Assembly: GCA_023417775.1 (NCBI GenBank)
Contig: JAEZEJ010000125.1
Span: 4,282 to 68,281, forward strand
Direction: 5' to 3'
DNA length: 64,000 nt
From: Actinomycetes bacterium
GTDB taxonomy: Bacteria > Actinomycetota > Actinomycetes > Propionibacteriales > Nocardioidaceae
Shown: positions 17,029 through 26,566 of the stretch, one piece after another
Numbering within the stretch: position 1 is the first letter of the stretch
How the letters are laid out: each line of letters opens with the position of its first letter
Made by a program: the position numbers and the translations under genes
Notes under the pieces: model-generated
What the model was told of the DNA's origin: nothing
Seen by the model: only the letters and a program-made list of their open reading frames with translations
The model's database searches: none

Positions 17029-18252
17029 ATGCCAGAAGCCGTTATCGTCGCCGCAGCACGCTCTCCCATCGGTCGCGCGAAGAAGGGTTCGCTGAAGGAC
17101 CTCCGCCCCGACGATCTGGCCAGCACGATCGTCCAAGCGGCACTGGACCAGGTGCCGGCTCTCGACCCGCAGACGATCGACGACCTGATCCTTGGTTGCG
17201 GTCTCCCCGGTGGCGAGGCCGGCAACAACATGGGCCGCAATGTCGCAGTGAAGCTGGGGTACGACGCGATGGCGGGGACGACGATCACGCGCTACTGCGC
17301 CTCCTCGCTCCAGACCACGCGGATGGCGTTCCATGCGATCAAGGCCGGAGAGGGCGATGCCTATGTCTCGGCCGGGGTCGAGACGGTCTCGCGTTTCAGC
17401 AGAGGGACCTCGGATCATTGGCCCGATACGAAGAATCCCTACTTCGAGGCCGCTATGCGAAGGACTTCTGAAACGGCCGAAGCGGGCAATGCCGCGGGAG
17501 CCTGGCACGATCCCCGCGAGGACGGGTTGGCGCCTGATGTCTACATCGCGATGGGGCAGACCGCGGAGAACCTCGCTACTCAACGGGGCCTGGATCGACG
17601 CGAGCTCGACGAGTTCGCCGTGCGGTCACAGAATCTCGCCGAGAAGGCGACTGCCGACGGCTTCTGGGCACGCGAGATCACGGCGGTCACGACTCCCGAG
17701 GGAGAGACCGTCGACGCAGACGACTCGCCTCGTCCTGGGACCAGCTATGACGCGCTGTCGAAGCTTTCACCGGTATTCCGGTCCGACGGTGTCGTCACCG
17801 CTGGCAACTGCTGTCCGCTCAACGACGGGGCTGCTGCGGTGGTACTGATGAGCGACACCCGGGCCGGGGAACTCGGTCTTCAGCCCCTCGCACGCATCGT
17901 GTCGACGGGTGTCTCGGGCCTCTCCCCCGAGATCATGGGACTCGGACCGGTCGAGGCTTCGCGTCGTGCTCTGGCGAACGCCGGAATGACGATCGAGGAC
18001 ATCGATCTGGTCGAGATCAACGAGGCATTCGCAGCTCAGGTGGTGCCCTCCTATCAGGACCTGGGAATCGATATCGACCGGCTCAACGTCAATGGCGGTG
18101 CGATCGCGGTCGGACACCCTTATGGGATGACAGGGGCACGTCTGCAGAAGACGATGCTCAACTCGCTCGATTGGCACGACAAGACCACCGGCCTGATCAC
18201 GATGTGCGTGGGTGGTGGAATGGGCATGGCGCTCATCCTCGAGCGTCTCTGA
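17029..18252 (+). CDS. Thiolase (acetyl-CoA C-acyltransferase)
   Basis: 407-residue thiolase. The nucleophilic cysteine is in TRYCASSLQTTRM, the His in NGGAIAVGHPYGMTGAR, and the second cysteine in TMCVGGGMGM. The GMGM ending and the TRYCASS motif differ from the other three thiolases of the window, placing it in the FadA5/FadA6-like branch used in beta-oxidation of bulky substrates (inference). Start ATG at 17029 with GAAGGAG upstream. It follows the FadD3-like ligase by 70 bases and is probably co-transcribed from the KstR2-type site. It ends just before a strong hairpin. Confidence 0.87.
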   Translation: MPEAVIVAAARSPIGRAKKGSLKDLRPDDLASTIVQAALDQVPALDPQTIDDLILGCGLPGGEAGNNMGRNVAVKLGYDAMAGTTITRYCASSLQTTRMAFHAIKAGEGDAYVSAGVETVSRFSRGTSDHWPDTKNPYFEAAMRRTSETAEAGNAAGAWHDPREDGLAPDVYIAMGQTAENLATQRGLDRRELDEFAVRSQNLAEKATADGFWAREITAVTTPEGETVDADDSPRPGTSYDALSKLSPVFRSDGVVTAGNCCPLNDGAAAVVLMSDTRAGELGLQPLARIVSTGVSGLSPEIMGLGPVEASRRALANAGMTIEDIDLVEINEAFAAQVVPSYQDLGIDIDRLNVNGGAIAVGHPYGMTGARLQKTMLNSLDWHDKTTGLITMCVGGGMGMALILERL

Positions 18253-18262
18253 CTCTGCCCTG

Positions 18263-18300
18263 GAGGAGGTGGCACCGTCCGGCCACGGTGCCACCTCCTC
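18263..18300. terminator. Strong bidirectional terminator hairpin
   Basis: A perfect 16-bp inverted repeat, GAGGAGGTGGCACCGT and its complement, around a CCGGCC loop. It sits between the convergent stops at 18252 (thiolase) and 18372 (esterase) and should end transcription from both sides. Confidence 0.85.
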
Positions 18301-18371
18301 TCACCGGCTACCTCATCGGTTGCCCGGTGGAGATGCAAGGAATTCGGCCGGCCTTCGCAGCGCGGGCGCGC

Positions 18372-19283
18372 TTATGACGCGTCGCCCGAGCTCACTCGGC
18401 GAACATGGACAGCCACTTCCTCGATCGCTTCGTCGGCCGAAGTCGATGAACCGACCAGTGCGAAGAAACCGTGCTCCTCATCGGCATAACGAACGAGGTC
18501 GACAAGCCGGTTCTCCGCGGCAAGGCGCTGCGCGAACTGCTCAGCATCGTCGCGCAACACATCGTTCTCCGCGGTGATCATGAGCGTGGCGGGCAGACCG
18601 CCGACGTCCGCACGAAGCGCCGGCACCGCGCCGGGATCCTCGGAGAGCGGCCCAGGCGCATACTGCGTCCAGAACCATCGCATCTGCTCTCGCTCGAGGA
18701 CATGCCCGATGGCGAACTCGTCCGCCGATGCCGTCGTCAGAGACGGGTCTATCGGTGGATAGACGAGCACCAGCAACGCCGGACGCATGTCGGTCAGGTC
18801 CCCGATCGCGTTGAGCGCCAGCGTCCCGCCGCTGCTGCTTCCCATCAACGTCATGCGCGAGCGATCGATCCCGAGCCGATCCGCGTGCGCGTGCGCCCAA
18901 CGGTAAGCGCGTGCGACATCGGATACGGGCGCCGGGTGCGGGTGCTCGGGCGCAAGCCGGTAGTCGACGCTGACGACGACGCAGTCAGCTCGCCGGGCCA
19001 GTTCAGCGCACAGGCGGTCATGCATGTCGAGATCCCCCATCACCCAGCCACCGCCATGGGCGTAGACGACACACGGGCGCGAGCTGCCATTCTCAGGCGC
19101 GACACCGTAGACGCGGACGGGCGGTCCGCCGTCGACCCGCATGTCCTCGCCGATCGTCGCCACTCCGGCCCCGAGAGCAAGTTGGTAGTCGTCTCTGAGA
19201 CGTGCCACATAGGCACGACTCGCATCGTGGTTCTGGGCCGCCATACGCGGGAACTCTCCGCCATCCTGAGCGCTACCGGTCAT
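18372..19283 (-). CDS. Alpha/beta hydrolase (hormone-sensitive-lipase-like esterase)
   Basis: About 303 residues. It has the HSL-family oxyanion motif YAHGGGWVMGD, the nucleophile elbow GSSSGG, an acidic residue in TAENDVLRDDA and the catalytic His in EEHGFFAL, so the triad is complete. I start at an ATG overlapping the stop of the upstream flavoprotein gene; in-frame ATGs exist at 19298 and downstream at about 19241, and none has a clear binding site. Last gene of the operon starting at 26566. Behind a Baeyer-Villiger-type enzyme it would hydrolyse the ester product to an alcohol and an acid. Confidence 0.83.
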   Translation of the reverse strand: MTGSAQDGGEFPRMAAQNHDASRAYVARLRDDYQLALGAGVATIGEDMRVDGGPPVRVYGVAPENGSSRPCVVYAHGGGWVMGDLDMHDRLCAELARRADCVVVSVDYRLAPEHPHPAPVSDVARAYRWAHAHADRLGIDRSRMTLMGSSSGGTLALNAIGDLTDMRPALLVLVYPPIDPSLTTASADEFAIGHVLEREQMRWFWTQYAPGPLSEDPGAVPALRADVGGLPATLMITAENDVLRDDAEQFAQRLAAENRLVDLVRYADEEHGFFALVGSSTSADEAIEEVAVHVRRVSSGDAS

Positions 19284-20901
19284 CGCCATCGCCACCATCG
19301 AAGACGAATCCTCGGTAGTCGTCACCGACTACCTCGTCGACATGTCGCACGTAGCGATCGAAACCACCGGCATACGGGATGAAGACCCGTGATCCATCGT
19401 CGTTGACGTGAACCATGTAGTTCTCGACTTGAAGGCGGATCATCGGCGAAGCGACTTCCCCGACGTGTTCGCTCCACTCTCGTTCGGCCTCTCGTTGCGG
19501 CTCCACCGTGCGGTGGCCTTTCTCCCGCATGTAGGCCAGCAGCTGTTCGACGACGTCCACATGATGAACATTGCCCATGACCAGATTGGCGAGAACGGAC
19601 GGGCTCCCAGCGTTGGCGAGAATGAACAGATTGGGGAAGCCACTCGTCATGAGTCCGAGATAGGTCTGTGGCCCACGAGTCCAGCCCGAGGTCAGCGTCT
19701 CACCCTTCTCATTGCGTATGTCGATCCGATCCAGAGCGCCGGTGAACGCATCGAAGCCTAAGGCGAAGACCAGCACATCGAGGTCGATGCCGCGCTCGAT
19801 GGTGCGGACTCCGGTACGGACGATCGTCTCGATGGGCTCACGTCGAAGGTCGACCAGATGCACGTTCGGACGGTTGAACGACTCGTAGTAGCCGGTGTCG
19901 ACGATCAGTCGGCGAGTGCCGATGGGGTACGCATTGGGCTCGAGAGCCGCGGCGGTCTCGGGATCCTCAACCAGATCACGCACCTTCTCGCGGACGAAAT
20001 CGGCGACGACCGTGTTGATGTCCTCATCGGTGTTCTGGTCGGTGAAGACGAGATTCATCGTGTGGCCGCCGAACGACCACCGCTCCTCGAGCAACTCGAG
20101 CCGCTGTTCCGGCGTCAGCTCGTGACCGGACCGCTCCGGTCCCGGAATCACCATGGCATTGGGCCGCCCCCACAGTACCTCCTTGAGATTCTCGACCTGC
20201 CCCTGATGCTCGATGAGTCTCTGCGGGTCGAGAGGTCCGTTCTGGGCCGGGACCGAGTAGTTCGGCGTGCGTTGGAACACGTGGACGCTCTGGGCCTGGT
20301 CCGCCAGGGCGGTCACGACCTGAACACCGGAGGACCCGGTGCCCACGACGCCGACCCGCTTATCGCGAAGATCGGTGACCTCGGCGGGCCAATGTGAGGT
20401 CAGGTACCACTCACCCGCGAAGTCGTCCAGTCCGGGAAAGTCCGGACGCCGCGCCTCGGACAGCTGACCGGTCGCCATCAGGACGAAACGTGATCGGACG
20501 CGATCGCCGGCGTGGTCGACGATGAGGTAGCACTCCTCAGCGGGATCCCAGTGGATCGCGGCGACTCGTGTGTTGAAGGAGTAGTGCCGGCGCACGTCCC
20601 ACCGATCGGCGGCGAACTGGAGATAGCGCAGGATCTCTTCCTGCGCCGGGTAGCGCTCTGTCCACGTCCAAGCACGGGTGAGCTCAGGGTCGGGATAGCA
20701 GTAGAAGATGCTCTCGACGTCCACGCGGGCCCCGGGGTATCGGTTGTGCCACCAGACGCCGCCCACGTCAGGTGCAGCCTCGTAGCCCTTCACCGACCAT
20801 CCGGCCGATGTGAGACGGTGGACGGCGTAGATGCCGCCGATACCCGCTCCGACGACGACGATGTCGTAGATCCGGCTGGTGTTCTCGCGCGGTTCGTTCA
20901 T
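19273..20901 (-). CDS. Flavin-containing, Baeyer-Villiger-type monooxygenase
   Basis: 542 residues with two Rossmann sites, VVVGAGIGGIYAVHRL (FAD, near residue 15) and VGVVGTGSSGVQV (NADPH, near 183), and the WWHNRYPGARVD stretch typical of cyclohexanone-monooxygenase relatives. The Baeyer-Villiger fingerprint FxGxxxHxxxWP is present at 161-172 as FAGEWYLTSHWP, but with Leu at 167 in place of the usual His. Start ATG follows AGGAGAGG. It is encoded between the Liv-type transporter genes and an overlapping esterase gene, the classic pair for converting a ketone to an ester and then hydrolysing it. The substituted His makes true BVMO activity likely but not certain. Confidence 0.85.
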   Translation of the reverse strand: MNEPRENTSRIYDIVVVGAGIGGIYAVHRLTSAGWSVKGYEAAPDVGGVWWHNRYPGARVDVESIFYCYPDPELTRAWTWTERYPAQEEILRYLQFAADRWDVRRHYSFNTRVAAIHWDPAEECYLIVDHAGDRVRSRFVLMATGQLSEARRPDFPGLDDFAGEWYLTSHWPAEVTDLRDKRVGVVGTGSSGVQVVTALADQAQSVHVFQRTPNYSVPAQNGPLDPQRLIEHQGQVENLKEVLWGRPNAMVIPGPERSGHELTPEQRLELLEERWSFGGHTMNLVFTDQNTDEDINTVVADFVREKVRDLVEDPETAAALEPNAYPIGTRRLIVDTGYYESFNRPNVHLVDLRREPIETIVRTGVRTIERGIDLDVLVFALGFDAFTGALDRIDIRNEKGETLTSGWTRGPQTYLGLMTSGFPNLFILANAGSPSVLANLVMGNVHHVDVVEQLLAYMREKGHRTVEPQREAEREWSEHVGEVASPMIRLQVENYMVHVNDDGSRVFIPYAGGFDRYVRHVDEVVGDDYRGFVFDGGDGDDR

Positions 20902-20940
20902 GTCCTCTCCTGTCCTGTTCGAAGCATCCGGCGGGCGTGC

Positions 20941-21654
20941 CTAGCCGAGATACGCGGCGGCGACATCGGCATCGCGCCTCAGCTCGTCCGCGGTGCCGCT
21001 GGTCACGATGCGCCCGGCCTTCAACACCGCGCCGCGATCGGCGACCTGGAGCGCCTTGTTCACCACCTGCTCGACCAACAGCACCCCGACGCCGGAATCG
21101 GCGAGAGAACGGATCTCGCGCAGCACCGTGTCCACGACTACCGGTGCCAGACCCAACGAGGGCTCATCGAGCAGCAACAACGAGGGCTTGGCCATCATCG
21201 CCATACCGATCGCCAGCATCTGAGCCTCGCCGCCGGAGAGAGAGCCGGCGGCCTGATCCGCTCTCCGCCGCAGTGACGGGAACCGCTCGTATGCCTCTTC
21301 TCGGCGCTCCACCAGCTCCGATCTGCGGGCTCGCGTGACCCAGCCCCCGATCAGCAGGTTGTCGGCGACCGTACGTCGCGAGAACGCCCGCCGGCCCTGG
21401 GGGACGATCGCCACACCTCGCCGAGTCACCTCACGAACCCGAGGACGCAGGGGCGATCCGTCGAGATCGATCTCCCCAGCGTGCCTCTCCACGACCCCCA
21501 TGATCGTGCCCAGCAATGTCGACTTCCCGGCCCCGTTCGCCCCGAAGATCGTCACCACCTCGCCCGGTTTGACCTCCAGGTCGACGTCGTTCAGAACGAC
21601 CACACCCGGGTATCCGCTGGTGACCCCCCGCACACGCAGTCCGCTGTCGCTCAT
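20941..21654 (-). CDS. livF: Branched-chain amino acid-type ABC transporter ATPase (LivF)
   Basis: 237 residues. Walker A FGANGAGKSTLL, ABC signature LSGGEAQM and Walker B LLLLDEPSLGLAP are intact, with the LivF-type EP-SLGLAP sequence. It energises import together with the upstream permease/ATPase. The start overlaps the livMG stop by 4 bases. In such catabolic clusters Liv-type transporters often import aromatic or other carboxylates rather than amino acids, and the oxidative genes downstream favour that here (inference). Confidence 0.9.
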   Translation of the reverse strand: MSDSGLRVRGVTSGYPGVVVLNDVDLEVKPGEVVTIFGANGAGKSTLLGTIMGVVERHAGEIDLDGSPLRPRVREVTRRGVAIVPQGRRAFSRRTVADNLLIGGWVTRARRSELVERREEAYERFPSLRRRADQAAGSLSGGEAQMLAIGMAMMAKPSLLLLDEPSLGLAPVVVDTVLREIRSLADSGVGVLLVEQVVNKALQVADRGAVLKAGRIVTSGTADELRRDADVAAAYLG

Positions 21655-23513
21655 GAGTCGTTCCTCTCCGCCCCCGCCATGCCCTGACGCGCATCAGCGG
21701 AGCCTGCCTTGTCGATAGGTTCACCGAGATAAGCCGCGATGACGGCCGGGTTCTCCCGCACCTCGTCCGGCGTTCCCGTGGCGATGACAGCTCCCTGATC
21801 CAGGACCGTGATCTCATCGCAGATACCCATCACGAGATCGGTGTCGTGCTCGACGAGCACCACCGTGATGCCGGCCTCGCGCATCATCGAGATCAAGTTG
21901 GCCAGTTCGCGGACCTCACTTCCCGACAGGCCCGCGGCGGGCTCGTCGAGGAGCACGACCCGCGGGTGCGTGGCGAGCGCCCGGACGATCTCCAACAGTC
22001 GTCGTGGGCCGGCAGGCAGCGTCTGCGCCAGACGGTCCGCCTGGTCCCCGAGACCGACGACATCGAGCCAACCGCGCGCCTCGGCGAGAGCAGAGGCCGA
22101 TTCTCGGCGAGCACGTGGCAATCTCAGCGCGTACTCCATATGGGTCGCCCGCCGATGAACATCGACGCCCTGCTGGACATTCGCGAGCAGCGACTCATGA
22201 TCGATCAGCTGCGGCGCCTGGAATGTCCGCGCCAGGCCGTGACGCACGCGGCTCGCCGCCTTCCCTGCGACCTCCTCCTCTCCGATGGAGATGCTGCCCT
22301 CGTCGGGGGACAACAGGCCGCTGACGCAGTTGAGCAAGGTGGTCTTCCCTGACCCGTTCGGACCGATCAGTCCGTGCACGGCGCCTGGGGCAGCATCTAG
22401 CGAGGCATCGCGGAGCGCCCGGACTCCCCCCATGCTCTTGGCCACGTGGTCGACTCGCAGTCCCGCAGGATCCTCCACCCGAGGCAACACCGCGTCGGAA
22501 CGATCCCCTGGCTCATCGACCTGGGAACGACTGGCGAGTCGTTCGAGAATGCTCTGTGCGATCCCGACGAGGCCTCGTGGAATGAGGAGCACCGTGGCCA
22601 CCAGGATGATGCCGTACACCAGCATCGAGAGCTGGCCGCCCTCCGCGAAGATCTCCTCCAGGTAGAGCGGGATCAAGGTGAGCGCTAGAGCGCCCCACAG
22701 CGGGCCGGAGATGCTTCCCTCGCCACCGAAGATCACCATCAGCAAGATCGACACGCTCAAACTGATGCCGAAAGCCTCGGGACTGACCCGCCAGTCAATC
22801 AGGGGATAGAACGCCCCCATCAGTCCGGCAGTACCGGCGGCGAAGGCGAAGGCGGCGAGCTTCACCCGCGATGATTGCACGCCGAGAGCGCTGGCCAACG
22901 GAGGGCTGAGCTTCGCCAGACGCATCCCTCGACCCAGCGGAGAGCGGATCACATTCCGGCCCACGAGGAAGACGAGGGCGGCGACCACCGCGGCGATGTA
23001 CCAGATGGTCTGAACATCCATGCCGGGAGGAAGAGCGACACCGTCGCCGCCACCGGTGAGGTCCGACATGAGAAGCACCAGGGAGGCCGTCACCGTCAGA
23101 TACGAGAGACTGACCGCGGCTACTGCGAAGGGACCGAGCTTGAGCGCGGGAAGTCCGGTGACGAGCCCCACCACCACGCAGACGAGGACGGCGGCGATCG
23201 CACCTAACACCGGTGGCCAGCCCCACCGCACGTCCGTGAGAGCGACGGTATAGGCCCCGACCATCGCGAAGGCCGCCGTTCCCAGCGAGATCAGTCCAGC
23301 GTGACCGACCAGCACGTTCAACCCGACCACCGCGACGAGATGGACTGCTCCCATGACGAACGCATAGAGCCAGAACCGGTCCGGCACGAGGATCGGTACT
23401 CCGATGACAGCGATCACTGCCACTGCCACGCCGACGAGGAACGACGCCCGCCCTCCCGCCAGCAGTGCGCCGGCTGTCCGCTCCAACGGACGAGAACTGC
23501 TTTGCGTGCTCAT
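21651..23513 (-). CDS. Fused LivM permease - LivG ATPase
   Basis: 620-residue fusion. Residues about 20 to 330 form a polytopic LivM permease (GHAGLISLGTAAFAMVGAYT and many hydrophobic segments). Residues about 355 to 600 form a LivG ATPase with Walker A GPNGSGKTTLLN, signature LPAGPRRLLEI and Walker B VVLLDEPAAGLSG. The signature is degenerate relative to LSGGQ, as is often the case in LivG. Such permease-ATPase fusions are common in actinobacterial Liv-type systems; the second Liv system in this window (44.3-47.6 kb) has the two as separate genes. It overlaps livH and livF by 4 bases each. Confidence 0.9.
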   Translation of the reverse strand: MSTQSSSRPLERTAGALLAGGRASFLVGVAVAVIAVIGVPILVPDRFWLYAFVMGAVHLVAVVGLNVLVGHAGLISLGTAAFAMVGAYTVALTDVRWGWPPVLGAIAAVLVCVVVGLVTGLPALKLGPFAVAAVSLSYLTVTASLVLLMSDLTGGGDGVALPPGMDVQTIWYIAAVVAALVFLVGRNVIRSPLGRGMRLAKLSPPLASALGVQSSRVKLAAFAFAAGTAGLMGAFYPLIDWRVSPEAFGISLSVSILLMVIFGGEGSISGPLWGALALTLIPLYLEEIFAEGGQLSMLVYGIILVATVLLIPRGLVGIAQSILERLASRSQVDEPGDRSDAVLPRVEDPAGLRVDHVAKSMGGVRALRDASLDAAPGAVHGLIGPNGSGKTTLLNCVSGLLSPDEGSISIGEEEVAGKAASRVRHGLARTFQAPQLIDHESLLANVQQGVDVHRRATHMEYALRLPRARRESASALAEARGWLDVVGLGDQADRLAQTLPAGPRRLLEIVRALATHPRVVLLDEPAAGLSGSEVRELANLISMMREAGITVVLVEHDTDLVMGICDEITVLDQGAVIATGTPDEVRENPAVIAAYLGEPIDKAGSADARQGMAGAERNDS

Positions 23514-24400
23514 ACGACGCGCACCTGCTTTCCAAGAATCCCCTGCGGTCGGATCATGAGGACGATCAACACCGCGGCCAGAGCAACCGGCGCTTGAAGC
23601 TGGGACGCTCCATAGGTCACGGCGACCTGTTCGACGACGCCCAGCAAGAGACCGCCCACGAGTGCGCCGCCGATGTGCGGAATGCCACCGATAGCGGCCG
23701 CCATGAATCCGCTCAGCGTGAGCGCGAGACCGGTGTCGACGGAGGCGCCCGTGACCGGGCCGGCGACGAATCCGGCGAATCCGGCGATCGCACCCCCGAT
23801 CACGAATGCCGATACCGCCAGCCGGGACACCGGCAGCCCGCGCAGCGCGGCGGCATCACGGTCGTCCGAGACTGCTCCGAGACCACGTCCGAGCGCGGTA
23901 TAGCGAAGCAGCCAGACCAGACCAGCGGCCACGAGGAGGGCGAGAGGTATCAGGGCAAGGCGAGAGACGGAGAGCTGCAGGCCCAGCACCTCGAAACGTT
24001 CCGGACCCGGCCAGAAGCTCGGAAAGGGTCGGCTCGGTGGCGTTCCCGGCTCTCGAGTCACCCACATCGTGGTCGCGGTCTGCAGGACGATCGCCATACC
24101 GAACGTGGCAAGCACCCATACCGACGCCGCCTGTAGTCGAACCGCCGGCCGGACGGCGATCACTTCGGTCACACCGCCGAGCACGCCGGCCAGCACGACG
24201 ACCGCGGCCAAGGCAGCGAGCACCGGCCAGCCCGCTTCGATCCATAGCAGCACGCCTGCCAGAGCGCCGATCATCACCAGCTCACCATGTGCGAAATTGA
24301 ACACATTGGTGGTGGCGAAGACGATATTCAATCCGATGGCGACCATGGCATAGATCGACCCGGTCTGGGCGCCTCGTATCAGCGCCTCGAGTAGTTCCAT
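23510..24400 (-). CDS. livH: Branched-chain amino acid-type ABC transporter permease (LivH)
   Basis: 296-residue membrane permease with about eight hydrophobic segments. The N-terminal GSIYAMVAIGLNIVFATTN followed by NFAHGELVMIGA is the hallmark of LivH. Start ATG at 24400 follows GAGGC. Pairs with the LivM domain to form the channel. Third gene of the operon after the SDR and the binding protein. Confidence 0.9.
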   Translation of the reverse strand: MELLEALIRGAQTGSIYAMVAIGLNIVFATTNVFNFAHGELVMIGALAGVLLWIEAGWPVLAALAAVVVLAGVLGGVTEVIAVRPAVRLQAASVWVLATFGMAIVLQTATTMWVTREPGTPPSRPFPSFWPGPERFEVLGLQLSVSRLALIPLALLVAAGLVWLLRYTALGRGLGAVSDDRDAAALRGLPVSRLAVSAFVIGGAIAGFAGFVAGPVTGASVDTGLALTLSGFMAAAIGGIPHIGGALVGGLLLGVVEQVAVTYGASQLQAPVALAAVLIVLMIRPQGILGKQVRVV

Positions 24401-24484
24401 AAATGTTTGCCTCGTCCTTACTCATTCACCTGCATGACCGCCCTGGCCGGCCAGCCCGGTGAAGCCCGGACTGGCCGGATCGAC

Positions 24485-25678
24485 TCAGAGGGAAGGATCG
24501 CCTTCGACGACACCGTTCTCGAAGGTGCCTCCGATACCCCACGCGACGTCCTCCTCGGTCAAGCCGAGGTGATCATCGGCTCCGAACTCGTAGGTAGTAC
24601 GCAGCCCGTCGAAACCACCCTCGACGAGACTGTCGATGATGGCGGGGGCATCGGTGGAACCCGCTCCCTCGATCCCGGCCTTGATGATCCCGAGCGAATC
24701 GTAGGAAGTTGCCGCGAGATAGAGGAAGTAGCCCAACTGATCCTGGTTGGAGGTCTCGACCAACCGGCTCCGGAAGTCCTCGATCTCAGACGTCAGCGAG
24801 CCCCCGAGGACCGATTCCGTGAATCCACTGGCGCGAGTCCGGGACAGCAGCTCTTCGGGTACAGACTCCGCGAGTCCCGGTTGCGCGAGGGCTGAGTTCC
24901 CGAAGACCATCGCGTCCATGCCGAGCTCGTCGACACCCTTCAACGCCACCGCGTAATCGGGCACTCCCACCGCCTGGATCACGAGAGCATCAGCCCCCGC
25001 TGCATCGAGCTTCCTCAACTGAGCAGTGACATCGGTCGCACCTGACTGGAAGGTCTCTGTGCCCACGATCTCGACTTCCCCGTCGCCGTCCTCGGAGGCG
25101 GCGTTGATCGTATCGACCGTCGTCTGGCCGAGCGGCCCGTCGACGACGAGCATCCCGAGCTTGGTACCCCCGCTGGCCGCTACGGCGTTGATGGTTCCCG
25201 GCGCCTCGAGGCGCTTCTGAAATTCGATCTGGACCGAGTAGGGGGAGGTCTCCGCGTTGCCGGCGTCCGGAAGAGAGCTCATGTTGACGGAGAAGACCTC
25301 CGCTTGCGTCAGCACCGGCAGCACCGATGAGGTCGACGTGGAGAGGAACGGCCCGGAGACGACGTCAGCCTCCTCCCGATCGACGAGCGAACGGACGGCG
25401 GCGACCCCGCCCTCAGCGGTTCCCTCGTCATCCTTGAAGATGATCTCGACCTCTCGGCCGTCGATGGTGGGATTGTCCTCCAGCCAGAGCTCCGCAGCCT
25501 GCCGATAGACCTCGCCGATCGACGCTGACGGGCCGGAGAGCGTCGCAACGAATCCGATAGTGATCGGATCATCGTCGCTGTCGCCGCCCTCGCCTCCACA
25601 AGCGCTCAGAAGCACCAGCGTTCCTGCCGCCGCGCCAGCTGCGACACGACTTTTCCACGTACCCCTATGACGCAACAT
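24485..25678 (-). CDS. ABC transporter substrate-binding lipoprotein (LivK family)
   Basis: 397 residues. An N-terminal signal with Arg residues and a hydrophobic core leads to the lipobox VLLSAC, giving a membrane-anchored extracellular receptor. The mature part has the periplasmic-binding fold of type I (TIGFVATLSGPSASIG at the start). Start ATG follows GAGG. It precedes livH in the operon and supplies substrate to the LivHMGF complex. The ligand is not predictable; the operon partners favour an alcohol-, ketone- or acid-type catabolic substrate. Confidence 0.88.
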   Translation of the reverse strand: MLRHRGTWKSRVAAGAAAGTLVLLSACGGEGGDSDDDPITIGFVATLSGPSASIGEVYRQAAELWLEDNPTIDGREVEIIFKDDEGTAEGGVAAVRSLVDREEADVVSGPFLSTSTSSVLPVLTQAEVFSVNMSSLPDAGNAETSPYSVQIEFQKRLEAPGTINAVAASGGTKLGMLVVDGPLGQTTVDTINAASEDGDGEVEIVGTETFQSGATDVTAQLRKLDAAGADALVIQAVGVPDYAVALKGVDELGMDAMVFGNSALAQPGLAESVPEELLSRTRASGFTESVLGGSLTSEIEDFRSRLVETSNQDQLGYFLYLAATSYDSLGIIKAGIEGAGSTDAPAIIDSLVEGGFDGLRTTYEFGADDHLGLTEEDVAWGIGGTFENGVVEGDPSL

Positions 25679-25792
25679 TCTCTTGACCTCGCATTTTCTG
25701 GTTGGTGTCTCTTCCTGCCCGACTGCTCTGATGCGGTGAGGCAGACCCCCTGGTCTCTGCTTCGGTGTGAACCTGCAGATGATCCACTGCTG

Positions 25793-26566
25793 TCAGTGCA
25801 TGGTGAGCCCGCCGCTCACACTGAGAATCTGGCCGGTGAAGTAGCCCGCCGATCGACTCGACAGCCACCCGACGAGCGATGCGATGTCGTCGGGCTCCGC
25901 CAGGCGCCGCATCGGAATGCTGCGCTCGAAGTGCGAGAGCTGAGATTGCTTGTCCGCGAGCAGTTCCTCGACCATCCGCCCCTTCACTGGGCCCGGGCAC
26001 ACCACGTTGACGGTGGTGCCATGCCTGGCGGACTCCCGAGCCACGCACTTCGCGAAACCGAACAGCGCGGCTTTCGTCGATGCGTAGATGGCCTCCCCCG
26101 AGGCCCCGGCACGAGCGCCGTCAGAGGCGACGAAGACCAGCCTTCCCGAGCCCGTAGCGAGGAGCGTCGGCAGCAGCAGCTGCGTGAGAAGGATCGGACC
26201 TCGCTGATTGACGCGATACAGAGAATCCCAGGTGGCCGGGTCGCTCTCGAGGAAAGGCTCCACCACCGCGCGACCGGCATTCGAGATCAGGATCGAGCAA
26301 CCGCCCAGCTTCTCGATCTCGTCAGCGAAGACGCGGATGCTGTCGTCATCCTCGAGATCTACGTGGATGGCGCGGACATCACCATCGAGATCTGCCGCCG
26401 CCTTCTCTGCCCCCTCCTGATCACGATCAGCCAAGATGACTCGGGCGCCGTGGCCGAGCAGCTCACGCGCGATCGCGACACCGAGGTCGCCGGCACCGCC
26501 AGTGACCACCGCCAGCCGACCCGAGAGATCCTCAGAGTCGTTAGATGGAGCGATAGGTGCGACCAC
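25793..26566 (-). CDS. Short-chain dehydrogenase/reductase (SDR)
   Basis: 257 residues. The cofactor motif VVTGGAGDLG and the catalytic YASTK are intact, with the Ser in VFVASDGARAG and a C-terminal GQILSVSGGLTMH typical of classical SDRs. It is the first gene of the long minus-strand operon (SDR, livK, livH, livMG, livF, flavoprotein, esterase), divergent from a LysR gene. A sensible role is oxidation of a secondary alcohol to the ketone used by the Baeyer-Villiger-type enzyme, or of the alcohol released by the esterase. It ends 114 bases before the livK start. Confidence 0.85.
   Translation of the reverse strand: MVAPIAPSNDSEDLSGRLAVVTGGAGDLGVAIARELLGHGARVILADRDQEGAEKAAADLDGDVRAIHVDLEDDDSIRVFADEIEKLGGCSILISNAGRAVVEPFLESDPATWDSLYRVNQRGPILLTQLLLPTLLATGSGRLVFVASDGARAGASGEAIYASTKAALFGFAKCVARESARHGTTVNVVCPGPVKGRMVEELLADKQSQLSHFERSIPMRRLAEPDDIASLVGWLSSRSAGYFTGQILSVSGGLTMH

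Noticed and set aside
15446..18252. A steroid (HIP) degradation cluster
   Set aside because: FadD3-like and KstR2-like proteins are present, but ipdAB, fadE30-33, kshAB, hsa and other steroid genes are not in the window, so only the regulator/ligase resemblance is claimed.
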